Source: Adiantum capillus-veneris (Eukaryota > Streptophyta > Polypodiopsida > Polypodiales > Pteridaceae). From it: a DNA stretch of 64,000 nt. Positions 10,760 to 21,967 of the stretch are shown piece by piece. Numbering within the stretch: position 1 is the stretch's first letter; every line of letters starts with the position of its first letter. The notes under the pieces were generated by a model. That model was given only the letters and a program-made list of their open reading frames with translations. It had not been told where the DNA came from and did no database searches. The stretch is from positions 4,396,997-4,460,996 of the forward strand of contig CM043964.1 in the NCBI GenBank assembly GCA_014529385.2, given 5' to 3'. The position numbers and the translations under genes are program-made.

Positions 10760-11799
10760 AGCTACACTTCACAATGGTTTACTTTCCTGGGAAAAATTCG
10801 GCAGAGTTTCCCCTGTAAACTGACCTCTGAACAAATATCAACGTGTCAAATGAACCAAGAAAGCTTCAGATTCTGCATAAATTTTGGCAGAGTCTCCTTT
10901 GTAAAATGGCTCTGGTGTACTCAAAAACAGACCAAAAAACAGCTCAAAAAACACTGTCTATCTGACACTGTAAGCTGCGGGTAAACCTGTCCTGCACCTG
11001 TACTGTCTCTGGCTGTCCTGTCACTGTCCTGTAAGCATAGACTGCGACAATGCCTCAACGGCAGTAAAGCAAAGATGCAATCCCAACTGTCTAACTCACA
11101 GTCAATACATCCTAGCTGCCTATCTAAGGGTGCTCGAGGGATCGCTCCAAGACCTGTATCACCAAAAGGATCTCAACATTCGAGAATCCCCCAGCTCAAT
11201 AAAACCTCACTCGACCCTCAACAAAGGCTGCAGTAAATCTGACAGTACATAGACTTTCCATAAAGTCATACATCCACAAATTTCCCACTGTATGCTGTAA
11301 CTGCTGCGGTGGTTGTTTGCTGCGTGACTCACAGCCAGCAAACCCTCAACAAACATACATCATCTCTGACAATACATCCCATGTGGAAGTACCTGCAATG
11401 TCAGGATGAAATCTGGAATATCAAGCAGCAAACACAAGCTACCTGATGAACTAGTGGATGTCACCTACAGTCTATGTGTAGATGCACCCGTGTCGTATGT
11501 GACACGCCTCCAAGAACTGTGAGCCGTCCTTCGATGTGTAGACAGCCACAAATCAACACTCTGGGAGTGTCGATATCCTCAGCACCTGCAGTCGTAGGCC
11601 GAAAACCCCAAATTTGCAGAGTCGGATCTGCACCCGTCGAGACCACGTAGTCGAAAATGTCCTGCGCAGACCTTTGTCGAAGCTGAACGGTGGCCGAGAT
11701 GGCCGTGTCTTCGCCTGTCGAATTTCACTCCAATCTGAGTTGGTGACTCTAGCCTCCTGCAGTGCTGCCCCGAGCCTCGATCTGAGCTCTGATACCAGT
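10760..11799 (-). other. Copia A1 untranslated leader with primer-binding site
   Basis: A 1040-bp leader between 5' LTR and gag. TGGTATCAGAGCTC (minus strand, 11797-11784), 2 nt from the LTR, complements the 3' end of initiator-Met tRNA and is the PBS. The leader is strongly conserved with the 1103-bp leader of copia A2, which carries about 60 extra bases. I see no convincing ORF; it probably holds packaging or translation signals. Confidence 0.85.
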
Positions 11800-11991
11800 T
11801 GAAGGAGTACGAGCGAAAGTGCGACGCGAGAGAGAGTGCGAGAAGAAGAGCACGACGATATGGTGAACTCGCTCTACTGTAATGTGTAGAGCATAGTGAG
11901 TTCTTATTAGGTTTTTACAAAAGAATATGTGTACATACCTGACGGCCCGCCCACTTACCTGGGCGACCACATTGGGCTTTATACCCCAACA
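11800..11991 (-). repeat. Copia A1 5' LTR
   Basis: 192 bp with TG..CA termini on the minus strand. It differs from the 3' LTR at 8 positions. Read on the minus strand it should contain the promoter and transcript start. The ATATC duplication follows at 11992-11996. Confidence 0.96.
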
Positions 11992-12093
11992 ATATCACAA
12001 TATGTAAATGATTGCTTTTATCTGCATACATCAAGAAGTGTCAAGAGTGAGGAGAATGTTTTTATTTCACACTGCACGTGCCACAACACGACA

Positions 12094-13964
12094 TCCATCC
12101 CCTCTGAACCTGTACATCCTCTGGTATGCGCCACAACAACATGGTTAGACGTTGCATTTCCATGCACATGTTTGACAACATAAGGACCAAACCATCTCTT
12201 TGCAAGCTTCCTTATTATAGAGTGTTGGTTTTCAAGGCTACTATTGTACACCAACACCCAATCACCTTCTTCAATGTCTTTTGGTCAGAGCCTATGCCTC
12301 TTGTCAAATCTGTCTTTGTTTTTCAACCTTGCATTCTTTAGTCGAGCTTTTGCAAGCTCAATGTCTTCAGGCCTTCTTTCCAATTGCCATATGCACAATG
12401 CAAGAAGGTATTCTCTACTCATTCCATCTTACCATGGCAATACATTCCATGTAAGAACTACATCTTCAGTTGGCATCACAGGTTTTTGACCATACATCAA
12501 TTCAACAGGCATATAGCCAGTGACTGAACTATGTGTTGTACGGTTAGCCCACAATGAAAATGGAAGTAACCTTGGCCACTATTGAAGCTTATCTTCACAA
12601 GCCTTAGCTAAATCTTTGATTATTAGAGGATGCCCTCTTTCACTTTTGCCATTTCCCTTTGGGTTATAAGCACAAGTTAAAGCTAGTTTGATGCCCATTC
12701 CAGAGAAGAATTTCCTTGCTTCATCAGCATCCAATTCTCCTCTATCTGCAGTTATCTTTCCCACACATCCATAATGACAAATCACATCTTCAAGAAGGAA
12801 TTTACATACAGCTTGTGTATTCTTTGTCCTCAATACATGCCCTTCAACTTGATTAGACAAATCTTCTCTTGCAAGCACTAAATACCTCATTTGCCAAAGT
12901 CCCAAAGGCATTGTGACCAAGTCCACAACCCATTTGTAATGCATGGCTACTAGATAAGTAGGATGTAGTCCATCACGATGCCGTACATTTGAATACATTT
13001 GGCATGTCATACAAGACTCCACAAACTCAGCCACATCCTTATACATCCCTTTCCACCAATACCTTTCTTTTCCCTTGGCAAATGTAGCCCATACACCTCG
13101 ATGTCCTACCCATAAATTTTCATAGAACTCCTTGATATTTTGTTGTTGAGTAACCTTATCGCATACTACGCGCAATGGTGTTCCATCTCCTTGTTTAGGA
13201 TGCTTCCATAAGTAGCCATCCCTCAAGAAGTATCCATATGCTTTTCTTCTTATCCTCTTAAATTCTTGCTCAGTCCAATCATCGTGCTTCTGCAGAGTAC
13301 TTAAGTAGCGACCTATCAAGAGCCATTCATCCTCATATAGCTCCTTTGAAAAGGACTCAAGTGAAGACACAAAACATGCATGACTACTCTTTGCATGATC
13401 AATAATATAAAACTTTGTGCCTACATCATCTCCCTCAATAATCATGTCGTGTTCATCTTCATACCTTGCCCTAGATAGCATATCTGCCATTGGATTGTCT
13501 TTCCCTGCAATATGCTTGAACTCAGGATTCAAGGACTTTATGTAAGCTATCCATCGCAGCATCGCAATATCAAGAGTCAAACAATTTGTGATCATTCCAA
13601 GAAGAGGCAAACAATCAGTTTCCACAACCACTGATGCCCCTATCAAGTACTCCTTGTCACACCTCAATGCTGTAACCACCCCCCATAGTTCCCTTTTTAC
13701 TTGTGCATAATTGTGTTGGTGAGAACTCAGAATTTTGGCTCCAAATCTCACCACAGACCTTTTTCCTTCATCATCATCTTGCCCTACTACCCATCCTATC
13801 CCTGTAGGACTTGTGTCCATTGTCACAATGATAGGTCTCTCACATGCATAGTCTACCTTTCTCAAGGTTGGCATTGAAAGAATGAATTGCAAAGCTCCAT
13901 TCTTCTTAGGCATAGTGAACCACCTGTTTGAATATGGCGCACAAGAAGGCTCCAAGATACCCAT
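12094..13964 (-). pseudogene. Gypsy A RT remnant, RNase H and integrase
   Basis: The 13964-12579 frame starts in RT fingers (SNRWFTMPKKNGALQFI) and then jumps, near 13880, to RNase H (IIVTMDTSPTGIGWVV with first Asp; KRELWGVVTAL with Glu; VVETDCLPLLGMI with Asp; GKDNPMADMLSRARYEDE). The RT palm and its YxDD box are missing. Integrase follows: YWWKGMYKDVAEFVESCMTC (zinc-binding), WVVDLVTMP (Asp), ITADRGELDADEA (Asp), YNPKGNGKSERGH (Glu). A stop near 12580 interrupts it, but the frame goes on through GQKPVMPT and, after a shift, KRWFGPYVVKHV (integrase C-terminal domain), to the PPT at 12094. RNase H and integrase wording recalls fungal Ty3/gypsy elements; that comparison is from memory. Confidence 0.88.
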
Positions 13965-15368
13965 GCTGATCTTTTCATTGAGTGGTTTTATTAACTATGG
14001 AAAATGTGCTTTCGGAACCGAAATTGGCATAGATTCCGAGGTACATGAGGGATAGTGAAGATCACCATAGGTGCAACAACATTAGGATCAACACACCCTA
14101 TCTCATGTGGCTAGAAAGCAAAAGCCTTACCATGTCTTGAAAGCATTTCTTTAAAACTCTTCTTCTCTTCTTCTATTAAAAACTCCTCACAACCAACTTT
14201 TATCTCTTTTAGGGATTCCATTTTGAACTTGTGTCCAATTATTTTTGGATCCTTGAGACTCGACTGTGAAGAAGCTTGCTCTAGCTTTTTCTTGTATTTT
14301 GATGGTAAAGGTAAGGCCACTGGTCTCACTTTCTTTTCCACCATTTTGTACTTGGTCTCCAGACGCACTTCCGGTGCTTCATTAGCATATATTGAAATCT
14401 TTCTGATCTTCAAAAGCCTCAATGACATCATACATTTCCATAGAGCATACTTCCACAACGTGGGTTCCATCTTGCATGCTAGAGTCCATTATAGCCTCAA
14501 GCTCAAGCATAGTATCCACATGAGAAACTTGTTCAAAGAAACCTAAAACGCATTCACTATCCTCTATGAAACCATTTTCTTTCATGTATTTCTATACACT
14601 ATATACATATTGTCGTGCACTTCTTTTCATATCCTCAAGCTTCATAAATTATACTGACCCATGCTCTGTCAATCCCTGAAAACCTGTAGAAAAAGCTTCT
14701 TCTCACTTTGGGTCAGGTGAGAATATTTTTCTTCTTGTACCATTGCAATCCCGCTTTACAATGGTACATGGCCAAAACCCCTTGTCTCCCTATACTATTT
14801 GAACTCTTTGTTCGCTTTTGGTAGAGGATACTCACAAAGACTATTGCGGTTCCTCTCGTGATTCACACACACAGTCAAAAATTGCACAGCTCGCTTCCCA
14901 TCTCTGCTCTTTAACCTAGTATAAGCAGAACCATCATCCAAGACCTTTGTTTCCATGCAAACAACTGTGATGTATGGATGCCCAAGGATAAGAGATAGGT
15001 AGACATCTCCTGGACAAAGAAGTTTTTCTCATTCCTCACATTACCAGTCATCACTTTCACATTTGGACAAGCCCCATACAACTCTCCTGATGAGTTATTT
15101 GCAGCTCCAATCATCCAACCATGGTCTGTGTCTATCAGCCACTTACCCTTTATTAAAGACTCTTGGACATAAGATTGATCTCAGAGCCATGATCTATCAA
15201 TGCAACATATGGCTCCTCAAGATCACCCACCTTGACTAAAGTTTTTGTTGTAGCTCTTGCCCAATGACTTTTGGAGTAGTGGATTTTATAAGAGGCTTCA
15301 TTATCATCATCATCATCTGCAAATCTAGCATGTGCATCTCTTTGAGAAGACTGATAGCATCCTACCAC
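13965..15368 (-). pseudogene. Gypsy A protease and linker to RT
   Basis: The retropepsin starts in 15368-15153 with VALIDHGSEINLMSKSL: the active-site motif is DHG rather than DSG/DTG, probably inactive. It continues, after a break, in 15114-14911 (SSGELYGACPNVKVMTG and a frame-shifted copy of the LILG flap region). Fragments at 14585-14111 carry the acidic linker before RT (KKSFKEMLSRHGKAFAF). Between 14110 and 13965 the reading PHEIGCVDPNVVAP and similar pieces lead into RT with two stops. Several shifts and stops make this clearly dead. Boundaries of each fragment are approximate. Confidence 0.75.
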
Positions 15369-15506
15369 ACTTTCATCACAATCACTCTCTTGGAAATGTA
15401 TTCCATGTGCCTTAAGTTACTCCCCTTCACCCTCATACTGTGGAGGAATAGACTCAGTGAGAGTTTGCCTCTTTGATTTTATGATATCTATAATTTCTTC
15501 ATGAAA

Positions 15507-17122
15507 CTAGCATTTAGCAATGCCAAGAACCTCACCCGAGGTAAACTCAACTTTGCTATTCAAAATCCTTTCCTCTAATACCTGCTTTAAGTTTGTTGCA
15601 GCTTCAATGTCCGATTGTATTTTGTATGCAAGGCCTTTTGCTTGAGCTTTTCCTTGCTCTTTCTTCTTCCTTGTAGATGCTTCCTCCATAGGAATCTCAG
15701 GAGGAGGAGGCACATGTGGTGGAGCCTCATAAGAAGGTCCTTGATCCTTTCTTCCACCAACTCTTGTAACCGTCTTTGAAGTAGAAGGACCTGCATCTCC
15801 ATTCTCACGTTTGCGCTTCTCTTCCACAATTGTTTCATTGTTATAGCATTTTGCAAGATAGGCATGCACTGAAAAAGAGTCCACAGGGTCATCCCAACCT
15901 GTTGTATGGCGTATGCAATCACCAGCTTCATGTAATACATGTTTAGTTACCTTCCCTTTTTCGGTGGCTGAGGCTACTGCATATGGCCACAAGCTATCAA
16001 CCTCCTCAAAATCATCTGGAGTATACTTTAACACTTTCTTTGGAATTAGCTCTATCTTTGCCCCATAGGTAGTAGCCTCCACTGCAAAAATAGCATGACT
16101 AGTCGCCATATCCACCACTAACTTCTGCATACCTCCTTTTCCAAAATTAGTTCCTGATGGCATACCTATCTCCGGCAAATGAATCTTGCCATCCTTAAAA
16201 AACACAAGATCTCTTTTTAAGGTATCACTAAAGCTATCACAATCCCTTCTGCCATGGTCCATGCCATCACACCATATGCATCTGTGCACAAATCCTTCTT
16301 TGCTTTGGGATTTTTGTCCTGCAGGGGTTGTCCTTTCTCTTCAAGCCTTGTTAGCTTTAACTTAATTTCTTGCATGCCCTTAACAAGCTCATCAAGCATT
16401 GAATTATCACCTTTTGGACTCACAACTGTAGGCTTTGATGGAATCTTTGACGTGCTAGGAGGAGAGGTAGTACTATTCACCACCATCTTGTCCCTACGAC
16501 GTTGCCTCTTAGCAAGCAATGAGAACGCGTCTTCAACCTCTTTCCACTCAACGTTAAGACCCTGTTCTGTGTTCTTGTCTTCAAGGAGTAGCTCTAGCTT
16601 TTCTTGGAGCTCAAAGACTGCAGCTTGAAGAAATAATTCAATCTTTTCACTATCCAAAGTGGCTCTCTCTGTTCCTGAGAGCTGAGCATAGTGTCGCTCA
16701 AACTCTCTCAACAGTTAGGTGATGTAAAGTCCTTCTTTTGGCTTTGTAACCCATTCCAAGAAAGTTCTTTTTGTAACCCTTTAGTCCTCCATGAAGTATT
16801 CCTCCTTTAGGGATGATTTGAATTGCTCCAAACATTCTCCATGCTCCTTCCTGATTCCCCTTACACGGTCTCTAATCTCGGGGACCACAACAAGCTCAAA
16901 ACAACGAATCATGTCCACCTCTGGAACCCGTTGTAGCTCCATCTCCTTTACATAACCAGGAAGACACTTTGTGACATCTTTCCCTTCAAATTGGTCCATT
17001 TTGTCCACAATAGCTTGAAGGGCTTTGGTTGATGACACCTCCCTTCTTTCTACAGCCTGTTGTTGTTGCATAAACATGGCGAATGCTTGAAACATTTGCA
17101 TTGTACCTTGATCAAAACGCAT
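15507..17122 (-). pseudogene. Gypsy A gag
   Basis: Three open fragments form one decayed gag. 17122-16781 has MQMFQAFAMFMQQQQAVERR and the start of the capsid (DMIRCFELVV, VRGIRKEHGECLEQFKSSL). 16711-16217 continues with LREFERHYAQLSGTERATL, KIELFLQAAVFELQEKLELL and WKEVEDAFSLLAKRQRRRD. 16289-15507 starts with a zinc knuckle CIWCDGMDHGRRDC (CX2CX4HX4C, intact). TAA codons lie between the first two fragments and a frame change precedes the knuckle. The capsid region is of the retrotransposon-gag type and the knuckle would bind RNA. No promoter is visible apart from the LTR at 17230-18418. Confidence 0.85.
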
Positions 17123-17229
17123 GCCTTGTTGCTCTTGCTGACTAATAGCTTTAATTATTTATAATTAAACCTTTCAAAAAAAGTTTTTGAATCCCCACCC
17201 CAGTTGCTTTGCGTCGGATTCAGTAGAAA

Positions 17230-18418
17230 TGTCGGAATGTGTGCAGTCTAGCTGGGAAGGTGCAAAACCTCTGGCTGTGAGAGTTTGTGATGAGAGTCAC
17301 AAACACTTCGTGAAAAGTGTTTGTGGATATCACCAAACCTCTTTCTATGGGTGACTAGAAATCTAAGAGCGTTCGTGACAGCAAATTCACAAACCCTCTT
17401 TCCTATCGTGCTTGGAGTCTGCTTGTTTTCATAGTCGAGATTATGATGAGAGGAACACCAAATCACATTCAATTTCACTTTAAAAGACCATAAAAACACC
17501 AAAGTTTCAGCCATGAAACCTCAATTCTCATACAAGCACAATTCTCAATCAAAACCCAAACCTCTTTCATGGTATCATGTAGCCTCGTCCCCAATTACAT
17601 AGTCGTAACATCAAACAATTGAAAGGAATGCTCGAGCTTCCACCCTCACGAAGACAATTTTCTAATTTTACAGAGATTTATGAGCTTATAAAGTGAATCC
17701 CACACACCATTTGATAAGGGAAAACCCTAATTCACTCCCTCACAAGCTCAGATACAAGATTGCAAAGAGGCAGGACTGCAATACACATAGATTGGGCAAC
17801 CATGCAAGCTATTGCACAATAGAGCAAAATTGCTGGTGTTTTCTGTAAAAATCAGCCTTCTTTCTCTTACCCATGGAAATATGAGCTGATGTGTCAATTT
17901 TTGGGTCATTTTGCCACTTTGGACCAAAACTAGGTCATTTTCAGCTCATTTTTGATCCGAAAAAGGCCATTTTTGACGCGAAACGGAGTAAAAAAAATCC
18001 CTAAATTTATGGGATCACTTGCATAAGCCAAAAAAGCATAGATAAGTACCATTTTTCATCAATATACCATTTTGGATCACTTTCCATGCAATTTTGCAAC
18101 GGCTTCTGTTAGCTACTATTTTTGGCAATTTTTGCCTGCATCACTCTTTATAGGCGAGATGAGTGTGCCACCATGAAACACTTGGACTATGTACATTGTC
18201 AAAATAAATTAAGCATCTTATTATGTGGAAAAGCATGCAAATGTGCCACATCGAGGGCCACGACTCCTCGGATAGGTATGTACATGATAGCGACCGCAGT
18301 AGATGCTTCAACATATATCACAATATGTAAATGATTGCTTTTATTTGCATACATCGAGAAGTGTCAAGAGTGATAAAAATGTTTTTATTTTACATTATGT
18401 ACGTGCCACGACACGACA
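17230..18418 (-). repeat. Gypsy A 5' LTR (intact)
   Basis: 1189-bp LTR, TGTCG..CGACA, homologous over its length to the split left copy. The internal side carries TGGGGTGGGGATTC (minus strand, about 30 nt from the LTR), a possible but oddly distant PBS; its tRNA is not identified. Confidence 0.92.
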
Positions 18419-20284
18419 CCGGGAACTACATGCAAGGCATGTATAGCCACAGTGCATGCAAGGCGTGCATGGCTGCAAACCACATGCAACGGTGTTGGCC
18501 AGATAATTGCATTTGCGTAAGACTGATGGTATTCCATTCCTGGTTGGGATATCGTACGTATGTTGCGGCCAAGGAAACACAACATCCATGAAGGAGAATC
18601 AAGCGTGGCCATTGGCAAACCACATTCGTCTTGCAACATTGATATGGATGATCGGCACATGAATAGTGCCAAGCTTTTATGAGTTTACAAATCATAGTGA
18701 TCGGGTCGAGCAAGTTGCACACAACTTGCTTTAGGGGACAAATCGGCACAATTACAAACAACAGGAATGGGAGTTTTTTCGGGCATGTGTCTTCTCAGTT
18801 TCATGAATAAGCATTATATTTTTGTTGACGGGTGAGTCTATCCATAGCGATAGTCCTCAAGCATCGAAAGAAAACAAGGTCAACAGAAAGGTATCCTTAG
18901 GTATGGTGTAGCTAGGAGAAACCATAGAAAATTCACAAGCCAACACGACATATTCATGCTAGCTTTTACCACATTGGTGGGTTGACAAGGTTGCTAGTAT
19001 GCATATTTATTTAAAGCTAACTTTTTTTGAGTTCATTTTGCTGGGATTTTTGCATTGGTAAAAGCAAGCTTCGAAACCATGACTTATGGTGGAGGTGGAG
19101 CTTGTTCCAAGGGATGTTTGTCACGGAAAAATGTCATAGTGTTTAGGCAAGGCTTTTGCATATACGATGCATGGCACATGTCAAGGCATGGTAGTGCTTG
19201 AGAATCTCATGGAGATTGGCACGGCCTGTTACTACCCTTGATCAAGAAGGCTTAGGGACCTTGACAAGGCCAACCATCACCTCCAATTCACCAAGGTCAA
19301 TTCTCTGTGAATGCTCAACAAGATCAACTTTTTTTGCTATGAAATTGTAAATTGGCTAAGAGTATCTGTTTACTATGAATATCACGACTTCATGCGTATT
19401 TAGGAGAAGCAAGGCTTCCCTTCCGGCATTTGGCATAGCGGTTTCCACGATCTGGAATATGCTATTAGCATACGAACTTGGGAAACCTTGCCAAGATGTT
19501 TATACATCCCATGTGGGTGTATCTGCTTCATACGCTAACTCAATCGAGCCGTACATATGGCTATGAGCCAGATTCGACCGACTTCTCTCTGCTCTACAAT
19601 GCAAAGTGCTTGGGAAGACTCCATACGAAGCCGCTGTACAAAGCAAAGTGCTTTTCCCGATTTCATGCGAAGGAAGGATTCCCTTATGTGCACATGTATT
19701 ATCGTATGACTTATGATCAACGATAATGGCACACATCTTTAACACTACATGGGTATAAGCTCACATTTTATGCAACGCTACACTGTGATGTATACATGCC
19801 GTGTAATCATGCAAGGCACGTATACCAACGGCTCACATAGTTGAGATTATCATTGAAGAAATGGATTAATATTTATTTTTTACAATGTATGCATGGCATA
19901 ATCGTATGATGGTAGTATGATACCCATCATTGCATACACTTTCACTATAGCACTAGCTACTCTGTGAGGGACAAGCTCAATTGTTGATGTTTTCAACCAT
20001 TTTGTTTTTATGTTTATTCACTGGTAATGTACCATACATTTGCACCCTGATATAGTCACGATCACCTACAAGGTATGTGGGCCAAGATGTGATTTATAAT
20101 ACCTCTCTCTTCGAAGGCGTGGTACAAGTACACAATTGTACGCTTATGGGATAAGCTAAGCCTCACTCTATGAGGGCGTCTAGTCATATGCTTATAGGAT
20201 AAGCTAAGACATAGACATAGTCTGCATGGGACCATATGCTAGGGGCATACAACACATTCGAATAAGGGGTTTTCCTCACCCCAA

Positions 20285-20343
<59 letters not shown>

Positions 20344-21967
20344 CAACTTCTATGCGGCAGGAAAGGTGAAATTAGGCATGATTTTATTGAAATCTTTCTA
20401 TGTCAATACGGTAACAAGGGATACAAGCCAACAGGAAGGGCTAAGAGCCATCTATTACCACCTATTTTGGAATGGCTAAGAGCATTTGTTTGTATTCCAT
20501 CAGTGATTGATTTCAAGATCAAACAATTCTATCCAATTGAGTACCCATCGATTATAATAGACAAGCAAGAGTCTTGCCATTATTGCTTTTTGGAGCATTA
20601 TTTTAGCACTACACACTTTCAGTGTGATAGTCAAGTTAGAGTTTTTGAACGTCTTAAACTCGTAAGGGCTTATCTCTACCAAGGTGTATGGATGAAGCCA
20701 ACATTTCGACAACACGACTGTTCACAAAAACCCAAGATTATGGATTTTTGGGTCTAGAAAATATCCAATTGTGAACACGACTCCAACTTCAGTGGATCTC
20801 CTATTAGCACTAAAAGTGCCTATATGAGTACAATTTTGGGGTAAGACCCAGCTCATGATTACTAAATCACTTAGTAAGGGTTGATGTTAATTATTGGAAC
20901 CTTCACACTTGCATTTTCAAGGAAAGAAGTCCACAATCTACCAAGGGGTAGTGGACAAATTTCAACTTCAAAAGTAATGTAATTCCACGGGAAAACCCAA
21001 GGGGGTCCACGGACATGGGCCAAGGGCTGGCTGCTAGTTGAGTAGTTTTCCTGCCAAGTTTAACCAAGGGGTTTGACAATGTTGATTTTAACCAAGGGGT
21101 ATGTGTTGCACATTCAACACCCAAGGTTACATGTGCAATACTAATTGCATTTTACTAATTTTCAATTAGTGTTCCTAGGCCTTTGTAGGTGGGACATTTG
21201 GGCAGGTGCCTTTCATTACGGACCAATGAACACTATGTTCAACCTTTAGGTATGCATCTGATTTGGTATTTTTTTTTCTATGTAGGATGCACACACTATG
21301 TTATCATCCATTTTTTCTCTTAAGAGAAATGACAAGGTCATGTAGGAGCCAAGAAATTTAGGCTGTAGTGTCTAAAATAAATTTTTGCATTACGCAGTTA
21401 TGGACCCACTTGTAGGGTTTTATTAGGCACATGTTGTCACATGGGGTACAACATGGTTTAGGAACTCAAGGAGTTCGATTTAGCCAGTGTGGAGAAAGGC
21501 TAATGAGGGTCCCTCTCACTCCCATCGTAGAGTGTTTGTAGTTACCTCCACGCACAAGTACATCTTGTACTTGAAGGATGTTCTTTTTTCAGACACCCTT
21601 ACATGAGACATATTCCACATGTGGAGAATATGAGTCTCTGCGACTTTCATTGGCGTCCAATATTTCAATTATGTGTCACGACAAAGTCTCTAGATGCTAG
21701 TCGCATCCATTTTCTAGACCGTTTTCAGCACGTACGTCGTATCAGGAATAATTTCAGTGGCCAAACATTGTCGGATACTTAGAATGACTTGTTGAACATA
21801 TAAGTGCTGCTAAACAATATTAACGGATGGTTGTTTATGCATATAGAAAGGCTATAAGTTCTTAATGAAAAGGTTTCATTGTTTGTACTTAGAAATGATT
21901 ACTAATTCACCTCTATTATGGTTCAAACGTTTCAGCAAGACTTGCAAATGATTGAAGCAAAAAGTAT
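18419..21967. other. Unassigned region without recognisable genes
   Basis: Only short random frames are present; none resembles a known protein. The right CCGG of gypsy A is at 18419-18422. The motif CATGCAAGGC recurs at about 18430, 18454 and 19809. The 5' LTR and leader of gypsy B should lie toward the right end, but I could not define them. Confidence 0.6.
20288..20341. repeat. (TC)n microsatellite
   Basis: Perfect TC dinucleotide run of about 54 bp. Confidence 0.97.

Larger units (their letters stand above)
6501..11991 (-). mobile_element. Copia A1: Ty1/copia retrotransposon nested in gypsy A LTR
   Basis: A 5491-bp element with 192-bp LTRs (6501-6692 and 11800-11991). Perfect 5-bp target duplications ATATC lie at 6496-6500 and 11992-11996. 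The uninterrupted target is visible in the other gypsy A LTR near 18311-18319. The LTRs differ at 8 of 192 positions, 7 of them transitions. Order on the minus strand is LTR, PBS, ~1-kb leader, gag, protease, integrase, RT, RNase H, PPT, LTR: Ty1/copia order. It belongs to the same family as copia A2. Three in-frame stops (TGA 9550-9548, TAG 9442-9440, TAA 7450-7448) break an otherwise single gag-pol frame. Confidence 0.96.
5409..12093 (-). repeat. Gypsy A 3' LTR, split by copia A1
   Basis: The 3' LTR occupies 5409-6500 and 11997-12093. Copia A1 (6501-11991) and its second ATATC (11992-11996) sit in between. Removing the insert gives 1189 bp, the same length as the other LTR. About 13 differences to the right LTR are visible in the first ~190 nt (roughly 7%). 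Confidence 0.93.
5409..18418 (-). mobile_element. Gypsy A: Ty3/gypsy retrotransposon, interrupted by copia A1
   Basis: Two long direct repeats, 5409-12093 (after removing the nested copia) and 17230-18418, flank a 5136-bp internal region coding on the minus strand. Each LTR is 1189 bp, begins TGTCG and ends CGACA, a perfect 5-bp terminal inverted repeat. CCGG flanks both ends (5405-5408 and 18419-18422), consistent with a 4-bp target duplication. Minus the nested element and its 5-bp duplication, gypsy A is 7514 bp. A purine-rich run (AGAGGGGATGGA on the minus strand, 12094-12105) directly precedes the 3' LTR as a polypurine tract. Domain order is gag, protease, linker, RT remnant, RNase H, integrase. 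Frameshifts, stops and loss of the RT core make it dead. Confidence 0.93.

Noticed and set aside
17180-17215. Firm primer-binding-site call for gypsy A
   Set aside because: The best candidate begins ~30 nt from the LTR and its tRNA could not be named, so it is mentioned only as a possibility.
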